Below, one piece after another: positions 33,740 to 47,300 of a stretch of DNA of 64,000 bases. The notes beneath the pieces were generated by a model. The model was not told the DNA's origin. It saw nothing but the letters and a program-made list of their open reading frames with translations, and made no database searches. A program made the position numbers and the translations under genes. Every line of letters begins with the position of its first letter. Position 1 is the stretch's first letter. Location of the stretch: the NCBI RefSeq assembly GCF_008831285.2, contig NC_045145.1:2890723-2954722 (forward strand), in the 5' to 3' direction. The DNA is from Nymphaea colorata (taxonomy: Eukaryota; Streptophyta; Magnoliopsida; Nymphaeales; Nymphaeaceae).

Positions 33740-34285
33740 CCTCAATAGAACGTTACAGCTGCGATAGCCGGCTGGATCCCAAGGTCCACCACCATCTTCT
33801 GGGGGGTCTCAACTCTACTGCCCCACCAAGGCACCACCTGCCAGTAAGAGTGTTGAAAGTGACAGTGTCAAGCCCTAAACAGAAGGATTAAAAGATGGAG
33901 TCAGCCCCGGATGCGTCCGGAGCAGCAAAGGGCCGTGACAAGGACGTCGAGGGAGGAAAGGACAGATGGGTGGGAGATTGCAGAACAAGCAGACTGCAAG
34001 ATCTGACGACCGGCAAAAGCAAGGAACAAAATGGCAATGACAAGTATGCAGGTAGACGGTGAACTGGGGCCGTCGATGGCATGGTAGAAGGCGTCAACCT
34101 GGTGAACACGGCTGAGTGCCTCTACGAGAAGGTTGGTGGCAGTACGGAATTTCTGCCCCAATGTTGCCAATGCCTTTCATTGAAGGGATGCGTGTAGTTA
34201 GCAGAGAAGAAGGCTTCAACTGCTGAATGAGGAATGTAATGCGGGCTTCGACTGAGAGGGTAAAAGGCGAGTGAGCGAGACGCAA
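33740..34285 (-). other. Unidentified minus-strand segment with possible exons
   Basis: GC content is raised relative to its surroundings. On the minus strand 34170-33901 is open for 89 residues (MATLGQKFRTATNLL start) and includes a hydrophobic stretch CILVIAILFLAFAG that could be a membrane segment. Further on, an AG acceptor precedes a roughly 31-codon frame starting VVPWWG and ending VTFY at about 33750. I do not recognise the protein, and I saw no consistent splice set joining the parts. It could be a decayed gene, a non-coding transcript or chance. Confidence 0.25.
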
Positions 34286-35023
34286 AGCCTTACCAGAATC
34301 AGATCTCCTAGCAGAGAAAGGAAAAGCGTGGTCGATCGGCGCAAAAAGACTAATCGGAAAAGTGAGGAAGCTTTGAACAAATCGGGAATAGCAGGAACAG
34401 CAAGGCCAAGAGCATTCTTCCGTATGTTTGAAACAGAAGCAACGTCAGATCGCCAGATCGGGTGTGTCGGCCATTTTTCCGAGACGTTTTCATTTGATCA
34501 TAGTTTCAAATATGCCCCATGCTTCTGTATCTTTACCAGAAGCGTCCCTCCTTCAGCCTTTTGTTGACAAATAAATACTTAATAGGTGGAATGAAATCGA
34601 CAGTTTTAAAGTCTGACCCCTGCCTCTCATCGAATCTCGAATTCATGATTTTTAGACTATAACATGGATTTGAGATCCATGACGGTGGATGTTGAACAAC
34701 AATCGTAGATGTCAAAATGTGACGTTTGAAAACATGGCATTAAAACGCTGGGTACGAGAATACTAGACATTTAATACTGGGTAGCTTTCAGGTAAAACAA
34801 AACTCCAACTTCCAAATACCACCTTTTATGTGATGATCTAGGCATTTTAGTTTCACGTTTGAAATTGCATGGACCTAAAATGCCACATGTTCATCAAATT
34901 TTGATTGTGGACAGTGTAAAAGCACCAAACGAGTTCACACAAAATTCTCATCGCCAACCAATCGAGTGACTGTTGCTGGTAAAAAAGAAAAACAGAGGTT
35001 GACAAATCATTTGTAACATTTTT

Positions 35024-35661
35024 TTATCTGCAAATTGTTAACTTCACTTGAATCCTAGAGATCAACACACCAGATCTAAAATCCCTAAATAGATACATTG
35101 GACTTCTACCACGAACACATTTTACGGTGCCCAATTTCCCTTCTCTTCCGTGCAGCCTGACCAGGCAGTGTAGCATTCTGTCAGGTGCTGCCCTCCACTG
35201 ATAACCACAAATGACTCCTCCCCAGTCTAAGAATGCACAGGAAATTGCAGGCACAGGTAGGAAGCGGTACAAGCAATAAAAGAAGACACAGAAGAAGATG
35301 TCAACTGATGAACTATGCAAGTACCGTAGCTTTCAAAGGTCTGAACTCAAGAATCAAAATGCACCTGCGAGAAGGAGATGGTATGCCGAATGAAAAAAGG
35401 GCGATGGTTGATCAACAAGAAAAATGAAATCGGGCGATGGTTGAGCAACAAAAGGAAAATGGGCGTTTCCAATAGACGGAGGGAGACTAAGAGGGGAAGT
35501 GTGAAGCTCGAGTTGCATACCTGCCTCCACGATTTTCCAGCGAGTTGCAGGTGATCGGCCACCGGCAGGGAAGACAACAGCTCGCCAAGATGGCTGCGAC
35601 GGTGAGAGGGGAGATGAAGAGGGAGACGCGCATTCCCTATTTTACCCCTTAGCCTCAGCAA
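35024..35661 (-). other. Possible minus-strand 5' exon region, unidentified
   Basis: GC-richer block at 35661-35520 on the minus strand ending GGAGGCAG|GTATGC, a good donor site, and an acceptor-like CATTCTTAG near 35226 followed by an open stretch. Joined frames soon stop, so any product is short or the segments are untranslated. No family recognised. Confidence 0.2.
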
Positions 35662-37591
35662 CGGTCAATTTTAGCGAAATTTTAATTGAAGCTTTCGTGA
35701 GAGCTAAAGCTTTTAAAAATACAAAGATAGTTAAATGCACTAAATCTCGTTAAATAATAATGCATTTCATGTATTATCATGAACACTCGGATGCACATTT
35801 GTGGCTTTGGCAGATGATAAATGCACTCAACGTACTTGAAACTAATTGTTTACAAGAACTTCAGTTAATGCAATGAATTAAAATAAGTTTTCTAAAAAAG
35901 AAGATGTATAACAGTGGGGCACATACAAACCGTATATATGTACAAAGTAGGTCTGGCTTCAATAAAATGCCAAACATGAGATCAAGAAATGTGAACAGCT
36001 CCTTTCACACTTCTTATTAAGGGAGGGCAAAGAGCATTGATGTTTGATTTTATATTTTCAATCTCATTAACTCGTCCGATGTGATTGCACAAGCCGTATC
36101 TTAATCCACTAACTTCTTGCATTATGTGTAAGCAAATAAATAGAAAAAAGAAGAAAAAAACTTATACCAAATGTAATTTACAAAGATAAAGGAACTATCT
36201 CTCAGGGCATAGCTCAAAGAGGGAGCTTGAGAGAGGTGCATTATGTGGTGCGTTTCTGATTTGACTCGTTAGGGGCTGCGGATTCTATGTACAACAGTAC
36301 AAGTTGAAGCACAAACAGATCTCACTACCTAACATCGATACGGCTCTAGACTCTAGAGGCAAGGGAAAGGAAGGGGTGCTCACATTCTCAGCGGTGCAGT
36401 GGGATTACCCCAGCTCACCCGAAAAAATAAAGCAACTATAGCACAATAACCGAGTGTAAATATTAGAAAATGAACCATGCAGGCCGCACACAAGGAAATC
36501 CACAAGCTTTGTGAATCTGTGAATCCACCATCATTAACATAACTTGGAATCTGTTAGTGACCTAGTAGCCTGCCCGACCCAACACTTCCTGCATCTTAGA
36601 TAACATGAGATTGCTTTGTATCATGGATGGAATATGAGCTTATGATCATGTAGAAGATATACTTATTGTACACATAAATATCATCTATGATGCATGCTTA
36701 GCTTGATAATTAATGCCTTGACTTTCGTGGATTCTTTTCCCAAAATCAAATTGTTAGATTCTACACGTATGCCAACAAGTTGATTCCAAGAAGTTGATCT
36801 CTTCAAGTGTGCTATGGCTCTATGTCTGTCTTTTTGCAATATTTTGATTTTTTAGTTGCTTCTTCCATTAATAACCAAAATTTTTGTAACATTTCTAGGT
36901 GCAATTGTTTGGGTATAAAGTGCCGATACTTCATAATTTGGGGAGGAAATTTGAACAAAACTCTATGTGTTTATGCAAAAGTAACAAAGCAAAAGGAAAA
37001 ACAAAAAAGGAAAAAAACGTGCAGCTCAAAAGAGTAGTTTAATTGTTGTTGTAAAAAAATATTCAATGTGAATGAACTTCATAAGCGTTTGTCAGGATGT
37101 GCATCTTGTTGAGAATTAGCTAGACATCCAAATATTGTACGACATACTGGAGTCAGTGATATGTAACTTCATCCATTTCTTATATGCATAGTTTGTAAAA
37201 CTTTTATAGTTCATTGGAAGAAATGAAAAATACTTCACATTGTTAAAATTTAAGTATTCTAACCTAACTTGTATATTCCTTCATCAGAGTCCAAGAAAGC
37301 TAGAAATCTCACAATTCACAACACTACGGAAAAGAGTAAAGCAAGAGATACAATGTTAACAGTAAGAAAAAAACATAAATAACCACGAAAAGGACATTGA
37401 GGTAAAAACATGAGTAATGGGCCCATCCATTATTTCATAATTCATATATATTGGATGATATGTAATGAGCCGTAAAGAGATTCTTTATGAGCCTATATTA
37501 AGCCTTCGGACATGTGAATTTGTGTTCACGCCAAAGATGCAAGTCGGTCACTTGAGGAAGATATCCTGTTATATATCATGTATATTTGTTA
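35662..37591. other. AT-rich spacer, nothing recognised
   Basis: No coding frame, RNA gene or clear element seen on either strand. Confidence 0.5.
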
Positions 37592-37967
37592 GGGATGTTG
37601 ATGGATCAGATTTGAATTGGATAAAATACATAACCATAACCATATCTAGTTTTCTGGTTAATCATACATTCAAATTTGAATTTGGATTCAGATAAGAATA
37701 AGAAAAGTCATATCCTAAATTCAATTTTACAAATTGAATCTGAATTTTGAATTGAACCTAACCAATTTTTGAAATGTAAGAGCATTGGATATATGATGTT
37801 CATTTAAAAGTAATCCAATGAGAATATGAATTTGAATATGATCAGATATTTATATGTGGATCTGATCATATGTCATTTTTTATTCAGATATTAAAATTTT
37901 ATCTATATTCATTTTTTTTGGAAAGGTTCAATTGGACACCGGATTCGAATTAAATACATTGACATCC
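37592..37967. repeat. Dispersed AT-rich repeat, copy B, with short terminal inverted repeats
   Basis: Starts GGGATGTTGATGGATC. The end reads ATACATTGACATCC, an imperfect inverse of the start. The interior shares blocks with 1357-1740. Non-coding. It is probably a small non-autonomous DNA element, but target duplications are not clear. Confidence 0.5.
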
Positions 37968-39059
37968 ATAATCTGTGTTCCAATTTATCGATGATGAAGA
38001 TTGAGGTCATAGAAAAGAAGGTCTCATATGGAGGTCATCCATAAAACTTGCTTCTTTTGGCTGCCCCATCAATGATTTATTTTGAAAACTTGAAATGAGA
38101 TATGACAGCCCGGCCGTTGGGCAACATGTTCCAACAATCACAAAAAAGTGAGACTAATGTTTGGACAAATGACAAATCACTGCTCAAGTAATTAACAACT
38201 GAACTGATCAATGGTCAATTTTTCTAGAGAACTAATTAATGAGCCGCCTACTGACAAAAAATATTAACTTTTGATATAACATTTTAAAAATTTCAGAAAA
38301 AAATATCTTGCGTACCTAAGGAAAGGGTGGTACTTTTAGTTTTATAAGGAGTACTCTATCATTTTATATAAAAAAATTAATTAATGTCTTTTATCTGGTA
38401 TTGATGTTTTAAAATTTAAAATTTGAGCAGTGGTTTGTTATCCAAAACTTTAGGTGCATTCTTGTATAATCCACACGTAGAGATTCGATCGTGGTCATGA
38501 GTTATGTAGACAGAGAGTAAACATGAGGGCTGTATACATTAATTGTGAGTTGTCATATATATTTAACTTCATTAGTAGTTTTTTCTTAGAAAAAAAGAGA
38601 AACATATCATATACATTTGAAAACATGACTGATTAGACGTCCTTCACAAATTCTGGAACCTCCTGAAGAAAAAGATTTGATGTTTTTGTGTACAACTCAA
38701 GATATATAGAGTGAGTGAATAATGAATCTGAAGGTTCTTAAAAGTGAAGAGGGATAATTAAAAGAAAAACAAAAAGAAAAATGTATGAACTAATATTAGA
38801 AGATGAAAACATATTACACCTCTCCTTACTTTTTGCTTAACCATTGATCATGAGAATTACACGATGCTCATTAGAAAGCTGAGCAGCTCTTAAAAGCTAG
38901 AATTACCATTTGATTTCTTATAGCACTTTAATTTATAAGAACAGATTCATTCCACACTTATGTGTGTCTACATGATTCCGACTCAAACAAGAGACGGAAT
39001 AAGCAACAAGGTAGACAATGACATGGTGCCCTGGATGATAAGGAATGCTATATGCCAAA

Positions 39060-39065
39060 TTTATT
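39060..39065 (-). terminator. Polyadenylation signal of the metallothionein gene
   Basis: AATAAA on the minus strand, about 60 bases beyond the metallothionein stop codon. Confidence 0.6.
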
Positions 39066-39125
39066 ATCAACAAACTACACATAACCTGTCATGATCTTCA
39101 GGTCACAGGAAACACGGAAGAGATA

Positions 39126-39879
39126 TCATTTGCAGGTGCATGGGTCACAGCCACACCTGCCGCACTTGCACCCTTCACTCACATCATTTCCTCCTTCAAT
39201 CTTCTCCGGTACTCCAATGAAACTCCTGCACTCAATCAAATTCGCAAAATTCATTGAGCAAGGGAAATTAAAGGAGGAACGAAGAACATGATCAAGACCA
39301 TAAGAAGCTGAAGAGGAGGTGTACCCAACTAGCGGGGCAACTCCAGAAATCAAGATCTCAGCACCCTTCGCTTCAGAAACGGTGAGATAAGGAATCATCT
39401 TGCATCTGAAAAGCAAGTGAGATCATTTAGTAGCAAAACCAGAAGTAAAAATTATAACAACCTGACCCATTCCTACACTGGTCCGACAAATCCCAATCCA
39501 CCCCATATCAGGTTCGTTTTTTTTCCGGATAAAGACAGGAACAAGCAATCACTTAAAATCTTTAAGTCCTCCAAAATTCTTCACAATTATAAATACTAAA
39601 CTAAACTTTTTAAAGTAGAGTGCCACAACACAGAAGAAAAAAAAGAAAGAAATGCACCAGACAGTATCAGAGGGAGAGATCTGAGAGAGAGATGTTGTAT
39701 ACCAATCACTTAACAACTTCATTTTTAAGTCCTCTAAAATTCATTACAAGTATAGATATAAGTCTAATTTTTTCAACGTAGGGTGTTACAAAAACAGGCA
39801 AATATAAGAGAGATGTTGTATACCCTCCACCACACTTGCAGTTAGAGCCACATCCACAGTGGCCACCGCAGCCAGACAT
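39126..39879 (-). CDS. Plant metallothionein, type 2-like, three exons
   Basis: Small cysteine-rich cytosolic protein that binds Cu, Zn or Cd through thiolate clusters (family knowledge). Exons on the minus strand: 39879-39824, 39405-39325 and 39225-39126. They join in frame to 78 residues with GT-AG introns of 418 and 99 bases. The start MSGCGGHCGCGSNCKCG is a type-2-like amino-terminal cluster. The middle KMIPYLTVSEA...ISGVAPLVG matches the type 2 spacer. The end CKCGRCGCDPCTCK is the typical carboxyl cluster. The amino cluster has six cysteines instead of the usual eight: the CC doublet and one cysteine of the CGGC are missing, and a histidine sits at position 7. A TATA box lies about 110 bases upstream and an AATAAA follows the stop. 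The product is certain as a plant metallothionein. The type assignment is less sure. Confidence 0.92.
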
Positions 39880-39986
39880 GTTTCTTTTTGCCTCGATCTC
39901 TCTGTTGCCCTTCTTCTAATTCTCTCTGATCTCTCTTGGCTTAATCTCAATTGATCTCCTTGTAGTCCTACGTCGTTAGCTCCATT

Positions 39987-39995
39987 CTTTATATC
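39987..39995 (-). promoter_or_regulatory. TATA box of the metallothionein gene
   Basis: The minus strand reads GATATAAAG about 110 bases before the ATG. That would give a 5' leader of roughly 70-80 bases. Confidence 0.6.
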
Positions 39996-40584
39996 GAGCA
40001 ATACTGAAGGACGTGAACCAGAACATGATCGTCACTTCAACGATAAGTCGATAACCTGTGCTTTTCTCAAATTTTTTATCTTAATTATCACTATCGGTTT
40101 TTCCACCAACTCCCTCTCATTAATTATATACATAAAATGTTCCTTGCTTCATGGAGCGTCTATGTTCATAAAAGAGGGTCAACCGATTCAAATGGTACAG
40201 TCGTGAGATAATTTCTTTTCTCCTACAAAAAAGATTGTACATCTGGGTGGCCTTATTGTATTTGAGCGGACACAATGCATATAATCTCCAACTACGACAT
40301 TAGATCTTGCCGTCATATCTGACGTCACTTAGTTTCATTAGTTCATTTTTAATATTTATAGTTCTTGTCTGTGAAATATAAATCTAATTATCTTCACAAA
40401 AAGTTTGTAAGAACGTTTTTATTATGGGAAGGGAACTAAAAAATAAGATACTTTCAAGTGCGTACAATTTATTTGGCGCTATGATCCATCACCAGTTCAG
40501 CCTTCCCCAAATGTGGAACTCACCCTGCAGTATATGGCATATTATATATGGCTATCACCATGATATTTTTTTATAAGCGGCATG

Positions 40585-40587
<3 letters not shown>

Positions 40588-40622
<35 letters not shown>
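40588..40622. repeat. (TA)n microsatellite
   Basis: Pure TA run. Confidence 0.95.
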
Positions 40623-40628
<6 letters not shown>

Positions 40629-41384
40629 TGGTTTAAAAGAGCTTTGAGAACTGGCTTAAATGCGGACTCAGTCCAGCAAATATACCGGGCCATCTTTTTG
40701 ACTGGTAGTGGGATCAAATTGAGTTCAATGAGTTGCATAAGTATATTCTAAAGTTGCTGTATAGGATATGGACTCAATGACCTTGAGCTTCATTTCAGTG
40801 GACATACTTTATTGTGAATTTCTTTGCCCAGACCAGCAACAAACAGTGCTCTGTGTACAACATCATTACATTGATATGATATAGTTTTTGCTCATCCACA
40901 ATAGTTGGTTATGGTGGCCACGAAATGAATGTCAAAATGCAAAGTAATGCTGGACATGGCCTTTACAGATATGATAGATAGAAGCCTTTTCTGCTTGTAG
41001 AAACTAAATAAAGTAAAGCAGCAATTTGGAGGCCTTGCTGTTGGAATTTCCTGACAACCCTCTTCTGAGGAACATCTTATCCTTATAGAATCTCTAACAT
41101 TTTTAATGCCTAGGCTTTATTCTTAACTGGGTATAACATGACGACATTCAGCCAGTTAGGACCAACTGCAGCTTTGCAGGAAATTCCATCATGGGTCTTT
41201 CAGGGCTTCATTTTGATTTATAACATCTTTATCCCAAACTTGTTCTATCATGTGATATGCATGTGGATATTGTTATTCATAATCTTCTTGCTGAGGTATT
41301 CATATTCCATAATATGTTCATGATATGTTATTTTTGTGGTTTGTACTTTATGCTCTAAGTCATCGGCTTTCTAATTGGCTGCAG

Positions 41385-44300
41385 GAAGCTAGAAACAACG
41401 AAATGCAAGGTGTCCAAAAACATGGATTTGATTTAGGGGCATTTGTTGGAGACCTGACGCTTGAAGATGATGGTGACAGGTATTAGTTCTCATATCATAT
41501 TTTGTCTGTCCAAAGGTCAAATATTAGAAAAATGGCAGTGGGAAAAACTAAAGTCCGTGTCTAGCAAATCCTTTATTGAAGGTCCAGATGTAACTAAAAA
41601 AAAAAGCTGCTATGGAGATGTCCAGGATATGAATTCTGAAGGCATTCCATATCAGTGTGTCTTGCTGCGATGGTAAAAAGGAAAATAAATGCTTTCAGAA
41701 ATGTTGCTTGGAAAAATTCCAGCAACATCATGTAGTTACTAATTAGGAATTTAAGGTAACACATGATGTTGATATTTGATAATGATTCTGGTTGTTCGCT
41801 TTCCCAATAGTATTTTTATCAAATTGGCAGAAGATGTGATAGAAAATTGTTGGATGCTTGTGGCTAATTTCGTAGATATGTGTGAACCTTATCCGAAGGA
41901 CAGAAGCGACTCCCGGTAGCTTATTGTGCTATTTTAGTTTTTCTTGGTTCCTATATTGATAGAGACTACAGAACAGGCTATTAACATAATTTTAACAGAA
42001 AAAGCTATGCATCACGATTACTTAGTCTGTGCTTGAATAAGATTTTGAAATATTGTTTTAGAATCTAGAAGTCGAAGACTTCAAGACAAACAGGTTTATT
42101 TGGCCAATCCAGAGGTTTCTTAGAATATACATGATGAATTTATTTATCTTAATCTTAATGATAAGAAATGAATTTACGTTGTTATTTAAAGCAAAATTTC
42201 TGTATTTAGTGTTCAGACAAAGGGCCTCTGAAATCCTGGTTGTATTGTATTGAAAATTACTTGCTCAGTTGGATATATGTAACTTCAAAGTTTGCTATAC
42301 TTTTTTCTCTCTGAAATAATTTTGATCTTTTGTAGAACTCACTATTAAACAAATAACCAATGTCCAAACTCCAAACCCACAGTTATGATGTTGAGCAATT
42401 TGGCCACAGGTATCGCAATGTTTTTGGAGAATGTCAGTTTGGGGCTTCTTACCTTTGCAAAGGGATCGAACGAGCAATCATTTTTCTTTGTTGTCATCCG
42501 TTTCCTGGAAAAATCAGTACTTCTGAATGTTAAACATGTCTAACTTGTCTCCCAGTGTGTTGATTTTTACCAGTATTGGGATCGTGGATTAGCTTTTGTT
42601 CTATTAACTTTAGATTAGGCCTGCTTAATGAAAAATGTTCAAATGCAAAATTTACATAAAACTGTTACAGTATTTTAGTTTTCAAATCCATCCTTTCATC
42701 ATGCAAAGAATACATCCTGTAATAAATTGACTGGATCTCATTGCTAGGTTTACTGAATTTTCCTTGAGATGATGTTAGGCAAGGTGGCCATCATGGAATT
42801 CGGTGGCCTGCAAATTTTATGTTAGTATATGACATGTCTATGTATGTAGTTGTGCTTCTTCTGTTCATTGTTAAAAAATGCTGACATACTGAGGTGTCTT
42901 TTCTTTGTCATATTGGGTAATATCTATGTGCTGTTTGTCTTTAATTTTCATAAATCATGTTGAGAAGTAGCTGTTATTTTATTTTCTAGTGATGACATAT
43001 CACTGGAGGGCTTGCAACAAGTACTTGAAGAATGCAAGAATGATGATGTAAGTGAATCTAACTTCTAGTCTTCCCAATTTTTACAGTCAAACAGATGTAA
43101 CAAGATACTGCCAGATAGCTTGTCCTTGATGTCTGATTGGAAGTGCTTTCGTCTTCTTATGACATGATAGTGCTTAGATATGCTTATACGCTTTAAAATT
43201 TTGACATGTATTGTTAACATTTCAGAGTAGATCAAATAACTAGCTACTAAATTTTTGTTCTGTTTTTGGATTTGAATTTATCCTATTGCCACTGAATGGT
43301 TCTGTGAAGTGGTGGTGATGTTAGAAAAATCATCCCGCCATGGGAAATAGTGCTCACTGCTCAGCCATATGTAGGGGGTATGGGCTTGTTCAAAGGAAGA
43401 ACCTGATGGATTTGACCATTTTAACTGCCGCATTGGAGAAGGTATTACTAGCCCATTAGCTAATAGGGGAATCTTCTCATTGTTGGGCTTGATTGCAAGC
43501 TACTTTGCTGTCAATTATGTTTTTTCCTTATCTCTATCCTCACTCCTTCATAAAAGTCCAAAAAATCACCAAGTCTTCACTATAGAAAGTGACATAGGCT
43601 TTAACCGAGCCTATTAAGATAGTCATTTACTCTCACTGGAAAATGTGTGGATATTCCTATTTATTCTCTTGTTCTGTTGCTTGATAATGTTTCCAAGGAA
43701 ATAACTAATTACCTCATGTTTCTTTCTGGACTGTGATTGAAACATGTAGAAGAGTATGTTGTCTATATGTATGATATATGCCCCATTTTCTATTAAAAGT
43801 GGCTAACTTTGTAACTTCTTGTTGCTCGTCCTATCATAGGTGGTTGCAAACATATTGGCAAAAGGCACAAAATTGCGTGAATATACAAAGGGTGTGGAGA
43901 ATAACATCCGGACTGTTGAGCTGGAGTCAATTCAGGTGGACATGCTTTTCTGTGTATTGACGTAGTTGATGTTTAAGCTTCCAGTATATGCATGAATTAT
44001 GAATGTGTTCAGTTTTAGCTTTCTTTTTGCCTTCTGTTGTTTGATTTGGATGGGCATAAAAAAGCTTCACATTTTAAAGTTCCCCATCAATATTGAATTT
44101 ATGTCTTTTAAAAATAAATATCCTAGACTTGGATATTATCGTAATAGCTTATAATGTCATAGTCACTTAGTTTGTGACTAAAACAAGTTTGTAATTTACT
44201 TCGTAACTGGTCCCCAATGCCCAAAAGTTTAATGATGTAGCAGAAGATATGCATGTGTGGTTTTTCATCTAAAAGTTATCTTCTTATCTTCAAAGCAACT

Positions 44301-47300
44301 TCAGCATCTATCTTTAGGATATGATCTTTTTGGTTTCACAGAGTTATATGCTGATGTTTCCGGAAAAAAGGTATATGTGGTATGAGATAGTTAATTGCTC
44401 TGTTTTTTGGTTTTAACTGATATGAATGTGAACATCTTCCAAATGCAGGATTACATACGAGAAAGTGACAATTTGGTGGTGTTGCATGAACAAATCCGAG
44501 ATTGTGATTTAATCATATCCCAGATGGAAACTCTGCTTGGTGGTTTTCAGGTATCTCTCTTTTTGCTTGTTTATGCCCCTTCGCAAGCTTCAACTGCTGA
44601 ATGGGCCTCACATTATTTTCTTATTTTCAAGTTGGCCTTCTTCTGTTGCATTTTTATTTATTTCTTTAATTCTTTATTACCAAACGTTCATAAGCTGAAG
44701 AAGTGAATAAAAGGGTTCTTCTCTCTTCTCTTTAGATGATTTTCCTTTGTTCATGTTCTCCTTCACAGAGCTTAAATGCTAGTGGGAAATATATTCCTGC
44801 CTTTATGGTTGTGTGACTTTTAGACACAAGGTTAGGATTTAAATTCAAAAAGCATATTTCATGAATTTAATTGATTTATCATCTTTCTCAACCAGCAATT
44901 TTTCATCTATAAGGAAATTCCAACCATGCATTGGTCCAAAAAGTATGAACTCCATCATCAAATACAATGTCCGATTGTGAAAGCCCTACTGGAAAAGTTA
45001 AAAGAAATAAAAGACTAATGCACATAAAGAGAGTTCTCTATGCCTCTACATGTGGAGAGTCCTTTCCCACGAGCACCTCATCTTCTGGATTGCAGATTGC
45101 CTGAAAGTCCTGAACTACAAAGTTGTTTTGTCTATTGCCTTTTTATGGACATTTTTTATATTGCCAAAGGTAGCTGGTCCAATGCAAGTGTTATTTGTCG
45201 ATCTTCTACAGTGATGGCTTTAGAAAGGCTGCCCTTTATTGTGGTCCATGCAGCCTCCCCAAACATGGCTTGTGAACTAGGCCTATCTGTTGCTTCCTAT
45301 TCAAATAAACAGTCTTTATGGCAAATGCAACTTGACAAAAGTTTTTCAAGGAATTGGTAATTATGGTTCTTGGTGAATATATTGTTAATGAACCTACATA
45401 AAATCTAGTTATTTTACATGGTGTTGTCATCACTTTTTTTTCTCATTTCTTTCTGGTCCAATGGTGGTTTAGCTATCTAGTGAGACCAGATTCCTTGATA
45501 GGCAAAATCTAACTTTTTTATTTCACCTGGCCCAATACTGTATCTCATGATTGTTCTTTGAGAATTGAAGATTGTAAAGCTGGTGCCATCTTTTTCTCTT
45601 ACTAGCATGGTTCTGAAATCTTGTGATATGTGGCCTTCTAATCTGTAGACATTACCTTACCTTTTGTAAGTTAACAACTGAATGTATTGATTCTCAAGTC
45701 TTCGTTCTCAATGGGATATTGTTTTGCTCCACTTGTCCTGAGTCTGATTTATGTCATTTTGGATGTACGTATTAATCTTCTAATCATTGGGTTTCTTTCC
45801 AGGCGGAGATTGGCTCTATAAGTTCAGAGATCAAAACTCTTCAAGAGAAGTCAATGGACATGGGTTTGAAACTAAAAAATCGTAAGGTGTAAAATTCAAA
45901 ATATTGTAGCTTTCAATTTTGGTGTGTGTCTCTGTGGGTGTGTCTTCCTCTAAAGGCTAGATAAAGGATGAGTCAGTTTTTTGGGAGCTTAGCCTAGAAC
46001 GATGTTGACTCAGTCTGGCATGCAAAAAGATCAGTATCGCTTGAGTCGGACTTCGCCACTTGGAATAATTTATTCTTCAGTCTCTTGCTAAACCATTGCC
46101 TACAGGTTGCATGGGGACCAACAAAGCATAGCAATAGCCCTTCTAAGTGAACATCTCTTCACCATACTGGTTGACAATGTCGGACTCTAGCAAAACTCTC
46201 CATCTTGTCTACAGTTGCCTACGGCTATCATAAACTTTCTTGATCATGGATGGAAGCCTATGAGGAAATCATTTTAAGAAGTCCTTTTCTTTTTGGCTCC
46301 AGATCCATAAGTCTGTCATATTAGTTGCCTTCTACACTGAAGAACAACAGGGTGCTAATGGATCAGAAACCTTTGTGCATGTCAATTGCTTTGACTTAGA
46401 TAAACTGACACTCCTTTTCTTCTGTTTAATTATTGTTTTTCAGGTTGCAGAGTTAAAACTTTCAGGATTTGTTGAAGAAATTATTGTGCCTCCAAAGATG
46501 GTTGACATTATTGTTGATGGAGAGGTAGCATGTCTTATAATGGCATATGTACTTCATGACAATATAATCTGCTTCATTTCAATCCACCCTTCAGGTCGTC
46601 TAATGATGTGTGGGGTCTTGTATAGGCGAAATGCTCTTGAGTGTTTCCCTTTAAATTTTAAACATATCCAGTGACTGCTGCTTAGGAGTTAGTCTTCCTT
46701 TTCAACTTCCCTGAGAATTCGCAACAATCAGTTTCAAATTCCATTAGCATATATCATGTTTAAGTAAAAACTGAACCATGTCATATCCATCTGTACAATG
46801 AGTAAACTGAGCCTTAACATGTTCAATGTTGCCAGTTTGATTTATACCTACTTGACAATGATACAGGTAGGGAAACAAGAAATGGCACTAGGGCTGGAAA
46901 CAAGCCAATCATCCCATGGTTTGGTTAGTTTGGCTTGTGAAGAGCTTGTTTGACCTCATAGAATGTGCTCGCCAAGCCAACTATGAAAATAGTCTGATAG
47001 GAACTCGGCTTGGCTCAACTCAGAAATGCCTATGGCAGTTAATATTCTTTATTTAATGTATTATGTCATATACAGTTGAGTAACATATCTTGTTAATTTT
47101 TATTTTGCAACTTGCTGGCCTTTGATCTTAACTGCAAGCCCCTATTTGGAAGGCTGTCTTTTGAAACTCGTGGACTTTGCAGCTTATCTCTTTGCAAAAG
47201 CTTAGAACAATGAAAAAAGGAAATAAAGGGTTTGGTTTAAGATATTTTGGAAAATGTTTTCGAGAGAAATATAAGCTGTATGAACATAGGTGATATTTAA

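Noticed and set aside
39126-39416. Single 96-codon frame as the metallothionein coding region
   Set aside because: It reads through intron 2 and lacks the amino-terminal cluster. The three-exon model has proper splice sites and gives the full family structure.
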